DNA from: Warburgia ugandensis
Lineage: Eukaryota > Streptophyta > Magnoliopsida > Canellales > Canellaceae
Reading direction: 5' to 3'
Assembly (NCBI GenBank): GCA_035236585.1
Contig: CP141139.1
Location: 21,530,990 to 21,594,989 of the forward strand
DNA length: 64,000 nucleotides
Each line of letters opens with the position of its first letter. Position 1 is the stretch's first letter. Below are positions 11,801 to 26,100 of this stretch, piece after piece. The translations under genes and the position numbers were made by a program. Below the pieces are notes generated by a model that had not been told where the DNA came from, ran no database searches, and worked only from the letters and a program-made list of their open reading frames with translations.

Positions 11801-12439
11801 AGAATCTAATTATGAGAATATTTCCAACAAGTTCTAGTTTCTAAAACTCAAAATTTGTAAAGCATTCATTCTCCTGTTCAATCCATTCTTCATAATAGAA
11901 CTTTAAAATTTGAGAAGCTACCTTATTTTTCAGTGCTGCAAATGGTGACCAAAAGTGGGCGTTAGGACTGCCTACTGTCTTTCTCGGGGCAGATGAGGAA
12001 ATAGAGGAGCGTGCCATTTTCAAAATGGCCCCTGTAATTTAAATGTTTTTTTGAATCTTTATTTACCAAAATGCCCTTCAACTTCAAATGCTCATAACAT
12101 TTTCATCCAAACTCCAATTTCAGTGTTCTTTACATCGTTGGATTCCAGTTTTTGAATATTGTGAGGTTTTCTCAACAAGTTCAAATTTCCAAATTTATAA
12201 AGCATTCATCCTCCTATTCAATCCAATCTTCTAAATGGAACTTTAAAATTTGGGTAGTTACATTATATCTCGAAGCCACAATCGGTGATCAGATGTGGGA
12301 GACACGATTTCCTACATTATTTATCAATGCAAATGTGGAGACAAAAGAAGGAGATGTTATCAAAATAGCCCCCAATGTCTTGAATCCCTTTTCAATCTTT
12401 TAATTAACAAAATACTCCCTTTCAAATTAAAAGATTTTG
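8883..12439. repeat. 10-monomer HOR unit (3557 bp)
   Basis: Monomer starts are at 8883, 9233, 9588, 9945, 10303, 10675, 11023, 11373, 11729 and 12086. Spacings are 348-358 bp except 372 bp before the sixth monomer, where about 15 extra bases were gained. The order is 1, 2, 3', 4', 5', 1', 2', 3, 4, 5. Type 1 has the short form (no extra 9 bp) at about 8990, as in all units to its left. Confidence 0.94.
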
Positions 12440-15400
12440 AAATGCTCATAACTTTTTCATCCAAACTCCCTTTCTAGGGTTCTTTGTGTCGGTGGATTTC
12501 ACATTTCGAAAAGAATCTTATGACAAGAATATTTTCAACAAGTACTAAATTCAAAATTTCAAAAATTTTAAAACATTCATCCCCTTATTCGATCCAATCT
12601 TACACATAAAGATTTAAAATTTGACTAATTACATATTTTTTCAGCGCCGCAAACGGGGACTAGAGGTAGGCGATGCGATCGCCTACTATCTTTCTTAGCA
12701 CACACACGAAAATAGAGGAGGGTGACGTTATCAAAATGGCCCGCTACACTTTGAATCCGTTTTGAATCTTTTAGTTACCAAAATACCCTTAACCTTCAAA
12801 TGCTCACAATGTTTTCATCCGAACTCCGTTTTTAGGGTTCTTTTAGTCATTCGCTTCCATTTTACAATTAGAATCCAATTAAGAGAAAATTTTCAACAAG
12901 TTCTAAATTTTAAGATATAAAATTTATAAAATATTCATCCTCTTGCTCAATCCAATCTTCCAAATAGGACTTTAAAATTTGAGTAGTTACATTATGTCTC
13001 TATGCCACAAACAGTGACTAGAGATGGGCAGCATGCTCGCTTATGGTCTTTGGCAGGGTAGACGTGAAAACTAAGAAGAGTGTCGTTAACAAAATGGCCC
13101 CTGCATTTTAATGCTATTTTAATCTTTTAATTACCAAAATGGCCTTCGACTTCAAATCCACATAACCTTTTCATCCAAACTCCATTTTCAATGCTCTTTG
13201 TGCCGTTGCATTCCATTTTTCAAATAGAATCTACCTTTTATAATATTTTTGGCAAGCATTAAATTCTCAAATTACAAATTTAAAAGAAATTCATCCGCCC
13301 ATTTGTTCCAATCTTCAAAATAGGACTTCAAAATTTGAGCGGTCACATTATTTATTGGCACAGCATACGATGACTGGAGATGGGCAGCTCAGTCGCTTAC
13401 TGTATTTCTCAATGCTGGGGCAAAACAAAGGATGGTGTCATTATCAAATTGGCTCAAGCGTTTTGAATCCTTTTTCTAATCTTTTAGTTATAAAAATTCC
13501 CTTCAACTTCAAATTCTTATAACTTTTTTATCCGAACTCTATTTTCAGTGTTATTTTTCTCGTTCGATTCCATATTTTGAATACAATCTAATTATGAAAT
13601 ATTTTCAATAGGTTCCAATTTCTAAAATTCAAAATTTGTAAAACATTCATTCTCCTATTCAATCCAATCTTTGAAATAGAACTTTAAAATTTGAGTAGCT
13701 ACTTCATTTTTCGGCCGCAAATGGTGATTAGAAGTGGACATCACGACTACCTCTTGTCTTTCTCGGGCGGATGACGAATTAGAGGAGCGTGCCATTATCA
13801 AAATGTCCCCTGCAATTTAAATTCTGTTTTGAATCTTTTATTTACCAAAATTCCCTTCAACTTCAAATGCTCATAACTTTTTCATCCAAACCCCAATTTC
13901 AGCATTCTTTACGTTGTTGGATTCAATTTTTCAAATATTTTGAGGTTTTTTCAACAAGTTCAAATTTCCAAAATTCAAAATTTGTAAAACGTTCATCCTC
14001 CTATTCAATCTAATCTTCTAAATGGAACTTTAAAATTTGAGTAGTTAGATTATATCTTAGAGCCGCAATTGGTGATTGGAGGTGGGAGACACGATTTCCA
14101 ACATTATTTATAGGTGCAAACTTAGAGACAAAGGAGGGGGATGTTATCAAAATAGCCCTTAGCGTCTTGAATCCCTTTTTAATATTTGAATTAACAAAAT
14201 ACTCCCTTTCAAATTAAAAGATTTTGAAATGCTCATAACTTTTTCATCCAAACTCCATTTCTAGGGTTCTTTGTGTAGTTGGATTCCACATATCGAATAA
14301 AATCTAATCACAAGAATATTTTCAACAAGTACTAAATTCAAATTTTCAAAATTTTTTAAACATTCATCCCCTTATTCTATCCAATCTTTCAAATATAAAT
14401 TTAAAATTTGACTAGTTACATATTTTTTCAGCACCGCAAACGAGGACCAGAGGTGGGTGAAGTGATTACTGTCTTTCTCGGCACACACACGAAAATAGAG
14501 GAGGGTGACGTTATAAAAATGGCCCCCTGCACTTTGTATCCATTTTGAATGTTTTAGTTACCAAAATACCCTTGACCTTTAAATGCTCATAATGTTTTCA
14601 TCCGACCTCTGTTTTTAGGGTTCTTTAGGTCATTCGATTTCATTTTCTAATTAGAATCTAATTAAGAGAAAATTTTCAACAAGTTCTTAATTTTAAGATA
14701 CAAAAATTTATAAAATATTCATCCACTTGCTCAATCCAATCTTCCAAATAGGACTTTAAAATTTGAGTAGTTACATTATGTCTCAGTGCCACAAACAGTG
14801 ACTGGAGGTGGGCAGCATGATTGCTTATGGTCTTTGCCAGGGCAGACAGGAAAACTGAGAAGGGTGCCATTAACAAAATGGCCCCTGCATTTTGAATGCT
14901 TTTATAGTCTTTTAATTACCAAACTAGCCTTCGACTTCAAATGCTCATAACTTTTTCATCCAAACTCCATTTTCAGTGCTCTTTGTGTCGTTGGATTCCA
15001 TTTTTCGAATAGAATCTACCTTTTATAATATTTTGACAAGCATTAAATTCAAAAATTATAAATTTTAAAGAAATCCATCCACCCATTTGTTCCAATCTTC
15101 AAAATAGGACTTTAAAATTTGAGTAGTCACATTATTTACTGGCACAACAAACAGTGACCAGAGATGGGCAGCTCAATTGCCTACTGAATTTCTTAACACA
15201 AGGGCAAAACAAAGGATGGTGTCATTATCAAATTGGCCCAAGCATTTTGAATCCTCTTTATAATCTTTTAGTTACAAAAATGCCCTTCAACATCAAATTC
15301 TCATAACTTCTTAATCCGAACACTATTTTTAGTGTTATTTTTGTCGTTCGATTCCGTATTTATAATAGAATCTAATTATGAGAATATTTCCAACAAGTTC

Positions 15401-16004
15401 TAGTTTCTAAAACTCAAAATTTGTAAAGCATTCATTCTCCTGTTCAATCCATTCTTCATAATAGAACTTTAAAATTTGAGAAGCTACCTTATTTTTCAGT
15501 GCTGCAAATGGTGACCAAAAGTGGGCGTTAGGACTGCCTACTGTCTTTCTCGGGCAGATGAGGAAATAGCGGAGCGTGCCATTTTCAAAATGGCCCCTGT
15601 AATTTAAATGTTTTTTTGAATCTTTATTTACCAAAATGCCCTTCAACTTCAAATGCTCATAACATTTTCATCCAAACTCCAATTTCAGTGTTCTTTACAT
15701 CGTTGGATTCCAGTTTTTGAATATTGTGAGGTTTTCTCAACAAGTTCAAATTTCCAAATTTATAAAGCATTCATCCTCCTATTCAATCCAATCTTCTAAA
15801 TGGAACTTTAAAATTTGGGTAGTTACATTATATCTCGAAGCCACAATCGGTGATCAGATGTGGGAGACACGATTTCCTACATTATTTATCAATGCAAATG
15901 TGGAGACAAAAGAAGGAGATGTTATCAAAATAGCCCCCAATGTCTTGAATCCCTTTTCAATCTTTTAATTAACAAAATACTCCCTTTCAAATTAAAAGAT
16001 TTTG
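12440..16004. repeat. 10-monomer HOR unit (3565 bp)
   Basis: Monomer order is as in the preceding unit. It is the longest unit because it has both the 9-bp extra segment in type 1 (about 12550) and the ~15-bp extra segment before 1' (about 14200). Its 1' monomer has a shortened window at 14450-14475 lacking the GATCGCCT core. Confidence 0.94.
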
Positions 16005-19000
16005 AAATGCTCATAACTTTTTCATCCAAACTCCCTTTCTAGGGTTCTTTGTGTCGGTGGATTTCACATTTCGAAAAGAATCTTATGACAAGAATATTTT
16101 CAACAAGTACTAAATTCAAAATTTCAAAAATTTTAAAACATTCATCCCCTTATTCGATCCAATCTTACACATAAAGATTTAAAATTTGACTAATTACATA
16201 TTTTTTCAGCGCCGCAAACGGGGACTAGAGGTAGGCGATGCGATCGCCTACTATCTTTCTTAGCACACACACGAAAATAGAGGAGGGTGACGTTATCAAA
16301 ATGGCCCGCTACACTTTGAATCCGTTTTGAATCTTTTAGTTACCAAAATACCCTTAACCTTCAAATGCTCACAATGTTTTCATCCGAACTCCGTTTTTAG
16401 GGTTCTTTTAGTCATTCGCTTCCATTTTACAATTAGAATCCAATTAAGAGAAAATTTTCAACAAGTTCTAAATTTTAAGATATAAAATTTATAAAATATT
16501 CATCCTCTTGCTCAATCCAATCTTCCAAATAGGACTTTAAAATTTGAGTAGTTACATTATGTCTCTATGCCACAAACGGTGACAGGAGGTGGGCAACATG
16601 ATCTCTTATGGTCTTTGCCAAGGTAGACGTGAAAACTGAGAAGAGTGCCGTTAACAAAATGGCCTTGCATTTTAATGCTATTTTAATCTTTTAATTACCA
16701 AAATGGCCTTCGACTTCAAATCCACATAACCTTTTCATCCAAACTCCATTTTCAATGCTCTTTGTGCCGTTGCATTCCATTTTTCAAATAGAATCTACCT
16801 TTTATAATATTTTTGGCAAGCATTAAATTCTCAAATTACAAATTTAAAAGAAATTCATCCGCCCATTTGTTCCAATCTTCAAAATAGGACTTCAAAATTT
16901 GAGCGGTCACATTATTTATTGGCACAGCATACGATGACTGGAGATGGGCAGCTCAGTCGCTTACTGTATTTCTCAATGCTGGGGCAAAACAAAGGATGGT
17001 GTCATTATCAAATTGGCTCAAGCGTTTTGAATCCTTTTTCTAATCTTTTAGTTATAAAAATTCCCTTCAACTTCAAATTCTTATAACTTTTTTATCCGAA
17101 CTCTATTTTCAGTGTTATTTTGGCCGTTCGATTCCATATTTTGAATACAATCTAATTATGAAATATTTTCAATAGGTTCCAATTTCTAAAATTCAAAATT
17201 TGTAAAACATTCATTCTCCTATTCAATCCAATCTTTGAAATAGAACTTTAAAATTTGAGTAGCTACTTTATTTTTAGCGCTGCAAATGGTGATTAGAAGT
17301 GGACATCACGACTACCTACTGTCTTTCTCAGGGCAGATGACGAATTAGAGGAGCGTGCCATTATCAAAATGTCCCCTACAATTTAAATTCTTTTTTGAAT
17401 CTTTTATTTACCAAAATTCCCTTCAACTTCAAATGCTCATAACTTTTTCATCCAAACCCCAATTTCAGTATTCTTTGCGTTGTTGGATTCAATTTTTCAA
17501 ATATTTTGAGGTTTTTTCAACAAGTTCAAATTTCCAAAATTCAAAATTTGTAAAACGTTCATCCTCCTATTCAATCTAATCTTCTAAATGGAACTTTAAA
17601 ATTTGAGTAGTTAGATTATATCTTAGAGCCGCAATTGGTGATTGGAGGTGGGAGACACGATTTCCAACATTATTTATAGGTGCAAACTTAGAGACAAAGG
17701 AGGGGGATGTTATCAAAATAGCCCTTAGCGTCTTGAATCCCTTTTTAATATTTGAATTAACAAAATACTCCCTTTCAAATTAAAAGATTTTGAAATGCTC
17801 ATAACTTTTTCATCCAAACTCCATTTCTAGGGTTCTTTGTGTAGTTGGATTCCACATATCGAATAAAATCTAATCACAAGAATATTTTCAACAAGTACTA
17901 AATTCAAATTTTCAAAATTTTTTAAACATTCATCCCCTTATTCTATCCAATCTTTCAAATATAAATTTAAAATTTGACTAGTTACATATTTTTTCAGCAC
18001 CGCAAACGAGGACCAGAGGTGGGTGAAGTGATTACTGTCTTTCTCGGCACACACACGAAAATAGAGGAGGGTGACGTTATAAAAATGGCCCCCTGCACTT
18101 TGTATCCATTTTGAATGTTTTAGTTACCAAAATACCCTTGACCTTTAAATGCTCATAATGTTTTCATCCGACCTCTGTTTTTAGGGTTCTTTGGGTTCCA
18201 GTCTCCAATTAGAATCTAATTAAGAGAAAATTTTCAACAAGTTCTTAATTTTAAGATACAAAAATTTATAAAATATTCATCCACTTGCTCAATCCAATCT
18301 TCCAAATAGGACTTTAAAATTTGAGTAGTTACATTATGTCTCAGTGCCACAAACAGTGACTGGAGGTGGGCAGCATGATTGCTTATGGTCTTTGCCAGTG
18401 GCACAGGAAAACTGAGAAGGGTGCCATTAACAAAATGGCCCCTGCATTTTGAATGCTTTTATAGTCTTTTAATTACCAAACTAGCCTTCGACTTCAAATG
18501 CTCATAACTTTTTCATCCAAACTCCATTTTCAGTGCTCTTTGTGTCGTTGGATTCCATTTTTCGAATAGAATCTACCTTTTATAATATTTTGACAAGCAT
18601 TAAATTCAAAAATTATAAATTTTAAAGAAATCCATCCACCCATTTGTTCCAATCTTCAAAATAGGACTTTAAAATTTGAGTAGTCACATTATTTACTGGC
18701 ACAACAAACAGTGACCAGATATGGGCAGCTCAATCGCCTACTATATTTCTCAATGCTGGGGCAAAACAAAGGATGGTGTCATTATCAAATTGGCCCAAGC
18801 ATTTTGAATCCTCTTTATAATCTTTTAGTTACAAAAATGCCCTTCAACATCAAATTCTCATAACTTCTTAATCCGAACACTATTTTTAGTGTTATTTTTG
18901 TCGTTCGATTCCGTATTTATAATAGAATCTAATTATGAGAATATTTCCAACAAGTTCTAGTTTCTAAAACTCAAAATTTGTAAAGCATTCATTCTCCTGT

Positions 19001-19561
19001 TCAATCCATTCTTCATAATAGAACTTTAAAATTTGAGAAGCTACCTTATTTTTCAGTGCTGCAAATGGTGACCAAAAGTGGGCGTTAGGACTGCCTACTG
19101 TCTTTCTCGGGGCAGATGAGGAAATAGAGGAGCGTGCCATTTTCAAAATGGCCCCTGTAATTTAAATGTTTTTTTGAATCTTTATTTACCAAAATGCCCT
19201 TCAACTTCAAATGCTCATAACATTTTCATCCAAACTCCAATTTCAGTGTTCTTTACATCGTTGGATTCCGCTTTTGAATATTGTGAGGTTTTCTCAACAA
19301 GTTCAAATTTCCAAATTTATAAAGCATTCATCCTCCTATTCAATCCAATCTTCTAAATGGAACTTTAAAATTTGGGTAGTTACATTATATCTCGAAGCCA
19401 CAATCGGTGATCAGATGTGGGAGACACGATTTCCTACATTATTTATCAATGCAAATGTGGAGACAAAAGAAGGAGATGTTATCAAAATAGCCCCCAATGT
19501 CTTGAATCCCTTTTCAATCTTTTAATTAACAAAATACTCCCTTTCAAATTAAAAGATTTTG
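16005..19561. repeat. 10-monomer HOR unit (3557 bp)
   Basis: Ten monomers in the standard order, with both length markers (9-bp at about 16115, ~15-bp at about 17770). Differences from its neighbours cluster in the GC-rich windows, for example 18397-18412 (TTTGCCAGTGGCACAGG) and 16582-16610. Confidence 0.94.
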
Positions 19562-22500
19562 AAATGCTCATAACTTTTTCATCCAAACTCCCTTTCTAGG
19601 GTTCTTTGTGTCGGTGGATTTCACATTTCGAAAAGAATCTTATGACAAGAATATTTTCAACAAGTACTAAATTCAAAATTTCAAAAATTTTAAAACATTC
19701 ATCCCCTTATTCGATCCAATCTTACACATAAAGATTTAAAATTTGACTAATTACATATTTTTTCAGCGCCGCAAACGGGGACTAGAGGTAGGCGATGTGA
19801 TCGCCTACTATCTTTCTTAGCACGCACACGAAAATAGAGGAGGGTGACGTTATCAAAATGGCCCGCTACACTTTGAATCCGTTTTGAATCTTTTAGTTAC
19901 CAAAATACCCTTAACCTTCAAATGCTCACAATGTTTTCATCCGAACTCCGTTTTTAGGGTTCTTTTAGTCATTCGCTTCCATTTTACAATTAGAATCCAA
20001 TTAAGAGAAAATTTTCAACAAGTTCTAAATTTTAAGATATAAAATTTATAAAATATTCATCCTCTTGCTCAATCCAATCTTCCAAATAGGACTTTAAAAT
20101 TTGAGTAGTTACATTATGTCTCTATGCCACAAACGGTGACTGGAGGTGGGCAACATGATCGCTTATGGTCTTTGCCAAGGTAGACGTGAAAACTGAGAAG
20201 AGTGCCGTTAACAAAATGGCCCTGCATTTTAATGCTATTTTAATCTTTTAATTACCAAAATGGCCTTCGACTTCAAATCCACATAACCTTTTCATCCAAA
20301 CTCCATTTTCAATGCTCTTTGTGCCGTTGCATTCCATTTTTCAAATAGAATCTACCTTTTATAATATTTTTGGCAAGCATTAAATTCTCAAATTACAAAT
20401 TTAAAAGAAATTCATCCGCCCATTTGTTCCAATCTTCAAAATAGGACTTCAAAATTTGAGCGGTCACATTATTTATTGGCACAGCATACGATGACTGGAG
20501 ATGGGCAGCTCAGTCGCTTACTGTATTTCTCAATGCTGGGGCAAAACAAAGGATGGTGTCATTATCAAATTGGCTCAAGCGTTTTGAATCCTTTTTCTAA
20601 TCTTTTAGTTATAAAAATTCCCTTCAACTTCAAATTCTTATAACTTTTTTATCCGAACTCTATTTTCAGTGTTATTTTGCCCGTTCGATTCCATATTTTG
20701 AATACAATCTAATTATGAAATATTTTCAATAGGTTCCAACTTCTAAAATTCAAAATTTGTAAAACATTCATTCTCCTATTCAATCCAATCTTTGAAATAG
20801 AACTTTAAAATTTGAGTAGCTACTTTATTTTTAGCGCTGCAAATGGTGATTAGAAGTGGACATCACGACTACCTCCTGTCCTTCTCAGGGGAGATGACGA
20901 ATTAGAGGAGCGTGCCATTATCAAAATGTCCCCTACAATTTAAATTCTTTTTTGAATCTTTTATTTACCAAAATTCCCTTCAACTTCAAATGCTCATAAC
21001 TTTTTCATCCAAACCCCAATTTCAGTATTCTTTGCGTTGTTGGATTCAATTTTTCAAATATTTTGAGGTTTTTTCAACAAGTTCAAATTTCCAAAATTCA
21101 AAATTTGTAAAACGTTCATCCTCCTATTCAATCTAATCTTCTAAATGGAACTTTAAAATTTGAGTAGTTAGATTATATCTTAGAGCCGCAATTGGTGATT
21201 GGAGGTGGGAGACACGATTTCCAACATTATTTATAGGTGCAAACTTAGAGACAAAGGAGGGGGATGTTATCAAAATAGCCCTTAGCGTCTTGAATCCCTT
21301 TTTAATATTTGAATTAACAAAATACCCTGAACTTTCCAATGCTCATAACTTTTTCATCCAAACTCCATTTCTAGGGTTCTTTGTGTAGTTGGATTCCACA
21401 TATCGAATAAAATCTAATCACAAGAATATTTTCAACAAGTACTAAATTCAAATTTTCAAAATTTTTTAAACATTCATCCCCTTATTCTATCCAATCTTTC
21501 AAATATAAATTTAAAATTTGACTAGTTACATATTTTTTCAGCACCGCAAACGAGGACCAGAGGTGGGTGAAGTGATTACTGTCTTTCTCGGCACACACAC
21601 GAAAATAGAGGAGGGTGACGTTATAAAAATGGCCCCCTGCACTTTGTATCCATTTTGAATGTTTTAGTTACCAAAATACCCTTGACCTTTAAATGCTCAT
21701 AATGTTTTCATCCGACCTCTGTTTTTAGGGTTCTTTGGGTTCCAGTCTCCAATTAGAATCTAATTAAGAGAAAATTTTCAACAAGTTCTTAATTTTAAGA
21801 TACAAAAATTTATAAAATATTCATCCACTTGCTCAATCCAATCTTCCAAATAGGACTTTAAAATTTGAGTAGTTACATTATGTCTCAGTGCCACAAACAG
21901 TGACTGGAGGTGGGCAGCATGATTGCTTATGGTCTTTGCTGGGCTAGACATGAAAACTGAGAAGGGTGCCATTAACAAAATGGCCCCTGCATTTTGAATG
22001 CTTTTATAGTCTTTTAATTACCAAACTAGCCTTCGACTTCAAATGCTCATAACTTTTTCATCCAAACTCCATTTTCAGTGCTCTTTGTGTCGTTGGATTC
22101 CATTTTTCGAATAGAATCTACCTTTTATAATATTTTGACAAGCATTAAATTCAAAAATTATAAATTTTAAAGAAATCCATCCACCCATTTGTTCCAATCT
22201 TCAAAATAGGACTTTAAAATTTGAGTAGTCACATTATTTACCGGCATAGCAATCGATGACCAGAGATGGGCTGCTCAATCGCCTACTGTATTTCTCATTA
22301 CTAGGGCAAAATAAAGGATGGTGTCATTATCAAATTGGCCCAAGCATTTTGAATCCTCTTTATAATCTTTTAGTTACAAAAATGCCCTTCAACATCAAAT
22401 TCTCATAACTTCTTAATCCGAACACTATTTTTAGTGTTATTTTTGTCGTTCGATTCCGTATTTATAATAGAATCTAATTATGAGAATATTTCCAACAAGT

Positions 22501-23106
22501 TCTAGTTTCTAAAACTCAAAATTTGTAAAGCATTCATTCTCCTGTTCAATCCATTCTTCATAATAGAACTTTAAAATTTGAGAAGCTACCTTATTTTTCA
22601 GTGCTGCAAATGGTGACCAAAAGTGGGCGTTAGGACCGCCTACTGTCTTTCTCGGGGCAGATGAGGAAATAGAGGAGCGTGCCATTTTCAAAATGGCCCC
22701 TGTAATTTAAATGCTTTTTTGAATCTTTATTTACCAAAATGCCCTTCAACTTCAAATGCTCATAACATTTTCATCCAAACTCCAATTTCAGTGTTCTTTA
22801 CATCGTTGGATTCCGCTTTTGAATATTGTGAGGTTTTCTCAACAAGTTCAAATTTCCAAATTTATAAAGCATTCATCCTCCTATTCAATCCAATCTTCTA
22901 AATGGAACTTTAAAATTTGGGTAGTTACATTATATCTCGAAGCCACAATCGGTGATCAGATGTGGGAGACACGATTTCCTACATTATTTATCAATGCAAA
23001 TGTGGAGACAAAAGAAGGAGATGTTATCAAAATAGCCCCCAATGTCTTGAATCCCTTTTCAATCTTTTAATTAACAAAATACTCCCTTTCAAATTAAAAG
23101 ATTTTG
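19562..23106. repeat. 10-monomer HOR unit (3545 bp)
   Basis: Standard 10-monomer order. It lacks the ~15-bp segment before 1' (21310-21340 reads ACCCTGAACTTTCCAATGC), which accounts for the shorter length. The dyad at 19788-19808 has loop GTG instead of GCG. The type-3 window at 22240-22315 is unusual and differs from its siblings at many positions. Confidence 0.94.
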
Positions 23107-26100
23107 AAATGCTCATAACTTTTTCATCCAAACTCCCTTTCTAGGGTTCTTTGTGTCGGTGGATTTCACATTTCGAAAAGAATCTTATGACAAGAATATT
23201 TTCAACAAGTACTAAATTCAAAATTTCAAAAATTTTAAAACATTCATCCCCTTATTCGATCCAATCTTACATATAAAGATTTAAAATTTGACTAATTACA
23301 TATTTTTTCAGCGCCGCAAACGGGGACTAGAGGTAGGCGATGCGATCGCCTACTATCTTTCTTAGCACACACACGAAAATAGAGGAGGGTGACGTTATCA
23401 AAATGGCCCGCTACACTTTGAATCCGTTTTGAATCTTTTAGTTACCAAAATACCCTTAACCTTCAAATGCTCACAATGTTTTCATCCGAACTCCGTTTTT
23501 AGGGTTCTTTTAGTCATTCGCTTCCATTTTACAATTAGAATCCAATTAAGAGAAAATTTTCAACAAGTTCTAAATTTTAAGATATAAAATTTATAAAATA
23601 TTCATCCTCTTGCTCAATCCAATCTTCCAAATAGGACTTTAAAATTTGAGTAGTTACATTATGTCTCTATGCCACAAACGGTGACAGGAGGTGGGCAACA
23701 TGATCGCTTATGGTCTTTGCCAAGGTAGACGTGAAAACTGAGAAGAGTGCCGTTAACAAAATGGCCCTGCATTTTAATGCTATTTTAATCTTTTAATTAC
23801 CAAAATGGCCTTCGACTTCAAATCCACATAACCTTTTCATCCAAACTCCATTTTCAATGCTCTTTGTGCCGTTGCATTCCATTTTTCAAATAGAATCTAC
23901 CTTTTATAATATTTTTGGCAAGCATTAAATTCTCAAATTACAAATTTAAAAGAAATTCATCCGCCCATTTGTTCCAATCTTCAAAATAGGACTTCAAAAT
24001 TTGAGCGGTCACATTATTTATTGGCACAGCATACGATGACTGGAGATGGGCAGCTCAATCACCACTGTATTTCTCAATGCTGGGGCAAAACAAAGGATGG
24101 TGTCATTATCAAATTGGCTCAAGCGTTTTGAATCCTTTTTCTAATCTTTTAGTTATAAAAATTCCCTTCAACTTCAAATTCTTATAACTTTTTTATCCGA
24201 ACTCTATTTTCAGTGTTATTTTGCCCGTTCGATTCCATATTTTGAATACAATCTAATTATGAAATATTTTCAATAGGTTCCAACTTCTAAAATTCAAAAT
24301 TTGTAAAACATTCATTCTCCTATTCAATCCAATCTTTGAAATAGAACTTTAAAATTTGAGTAGCTACTTTATTTTTAGCGCTGCAAATGGTGATTAGAAG
24401 TGGACATCACGACTACCTACTGTCTTTCTCAGGGCAGATGACGAATTAGAGGAGCGTGCCATTATCAAAATGTCCCCTACAATTTAAATTCTTTTTTGAA
24501 TCTTTTATTTACCAAAATTCCCTTCAACTTCAAATGCTCATAACTTTTTCATCCAAACCCCAATTTCAGTATTCTTTGCGTTGTTGGATTCAATTTTTCA
24601 AATATTTTGAGGTTTTTTCAACAAGTTCAAATTTCCAAAATTCAAAATTTGTAAAACGTTCATCCTCCTATTCAATCTAATCTTCTAAATGGAACTTTAA
24701 AATTTGAGTAGTTAGATTATATCTTAGAGCCGCAATTGGTGATTGGAGGTGGGAGACACGATTTCCAACATTATTTATAGGTGCAAACTTAGAGACAAAG
24801 GAGGGGGATGTTATCAAAATAGCCCTTAGCGTCTTGAATCCCTTTTTAATATTTGAATTAACAAAATACCCTGAACTTTCCAATGCTCATAACTTTTTCA
24901 TCCAAACTCCATTTCTAGGGTTCTTTGTGTAGTTGGATTCCACATATCGAATAAAATCTAATCACAAGAATATTTTCAACAAGTACTAAATTCAAATTTT
25001 CAAAATTTTTTAAACATTCATCCCCTTATTCTATCCAATCTTTCAAATATAAATTTAAAATTTGACTAGTTACATATTTTTTCAGCACCGCAAACGAGGA
25101 CCAGAGGTGGGTGAAGTGATTATTGTCTTTCTCGGCACACACACGAAAATAGAGGAGGGTGACGTTATAAAAATGGCCCCCTGCACTTTGTATCCATTTT
25201 GAATGTTTTAGTTACCAAAATACCCTTGACCTTTAAATGCTCATAATGTTTTCATCCGACCTCTGTTTTTAGGGTTCTTTGGGTTCCAGTCTCCAATTAG
25301 AATCTAATTAAGAGAAAATTTTCAACAAGTTCTTAATTTTAAGATACAAAAATTTATAAAATATTCATCCACTTGCTCAATCCAATCTTCCAAATAGGAC
25401 TTTAAAATTTGAGTAGTTACATTATGTCTCAGTGCCACAAACAAGGATCGGAGGTGGGCAGCATGATTGCTTATGGTCTTTGCCAGGCGGACAGAAAAGC
25501 GAGAAGGGTGCCATTAACAAAATGGCCCCTGCATTTTGAATGCTTTTATAGTCTTTTAATTACCAAACTAGCCTTCGACTTCAAATGCTCATAACTTTTT
25601 CATCCAAACTCCATTTTCAGTGCTCTTTGTGTCGTTGGATTCCATTTTTCGAATAGAATCTACCTTTTATAATATTTTGACAAGCATTAAATTCAAAAAT
25701 TATAAATTTTAAAGAAATCCATCCACCCATTTGTTCCAATCTTCAAAATAGGACTTTAAAATTTGAGTAGTCACATTATTTACTAGCACAGTAATCAGTG
25801 ACTAGAGATGGGCAGCTCAATTGCCTACTGTATTTCTCAATGCCAGGGCAAAATAAAGGATGGTGTCATTATCAAATTGGCCCAAGCATTTTGAATCCTC
25901 TTTATAATCTTTTAGTTACAAAAATGCCCTTCAACATCAAATTCTCATAACTTCTTAATCCGAACACTATTTTTAGTGTTATTTTTGTCGTTCGATTCCG
26001 TATTTATAATAGAATCTAATTATGAGAATATTTCCAACAAGTTCTAGTTTCTAAAACTCAAAATTTGTAAAGCATTCATTCTCCTGTTCAATCCATTCTT

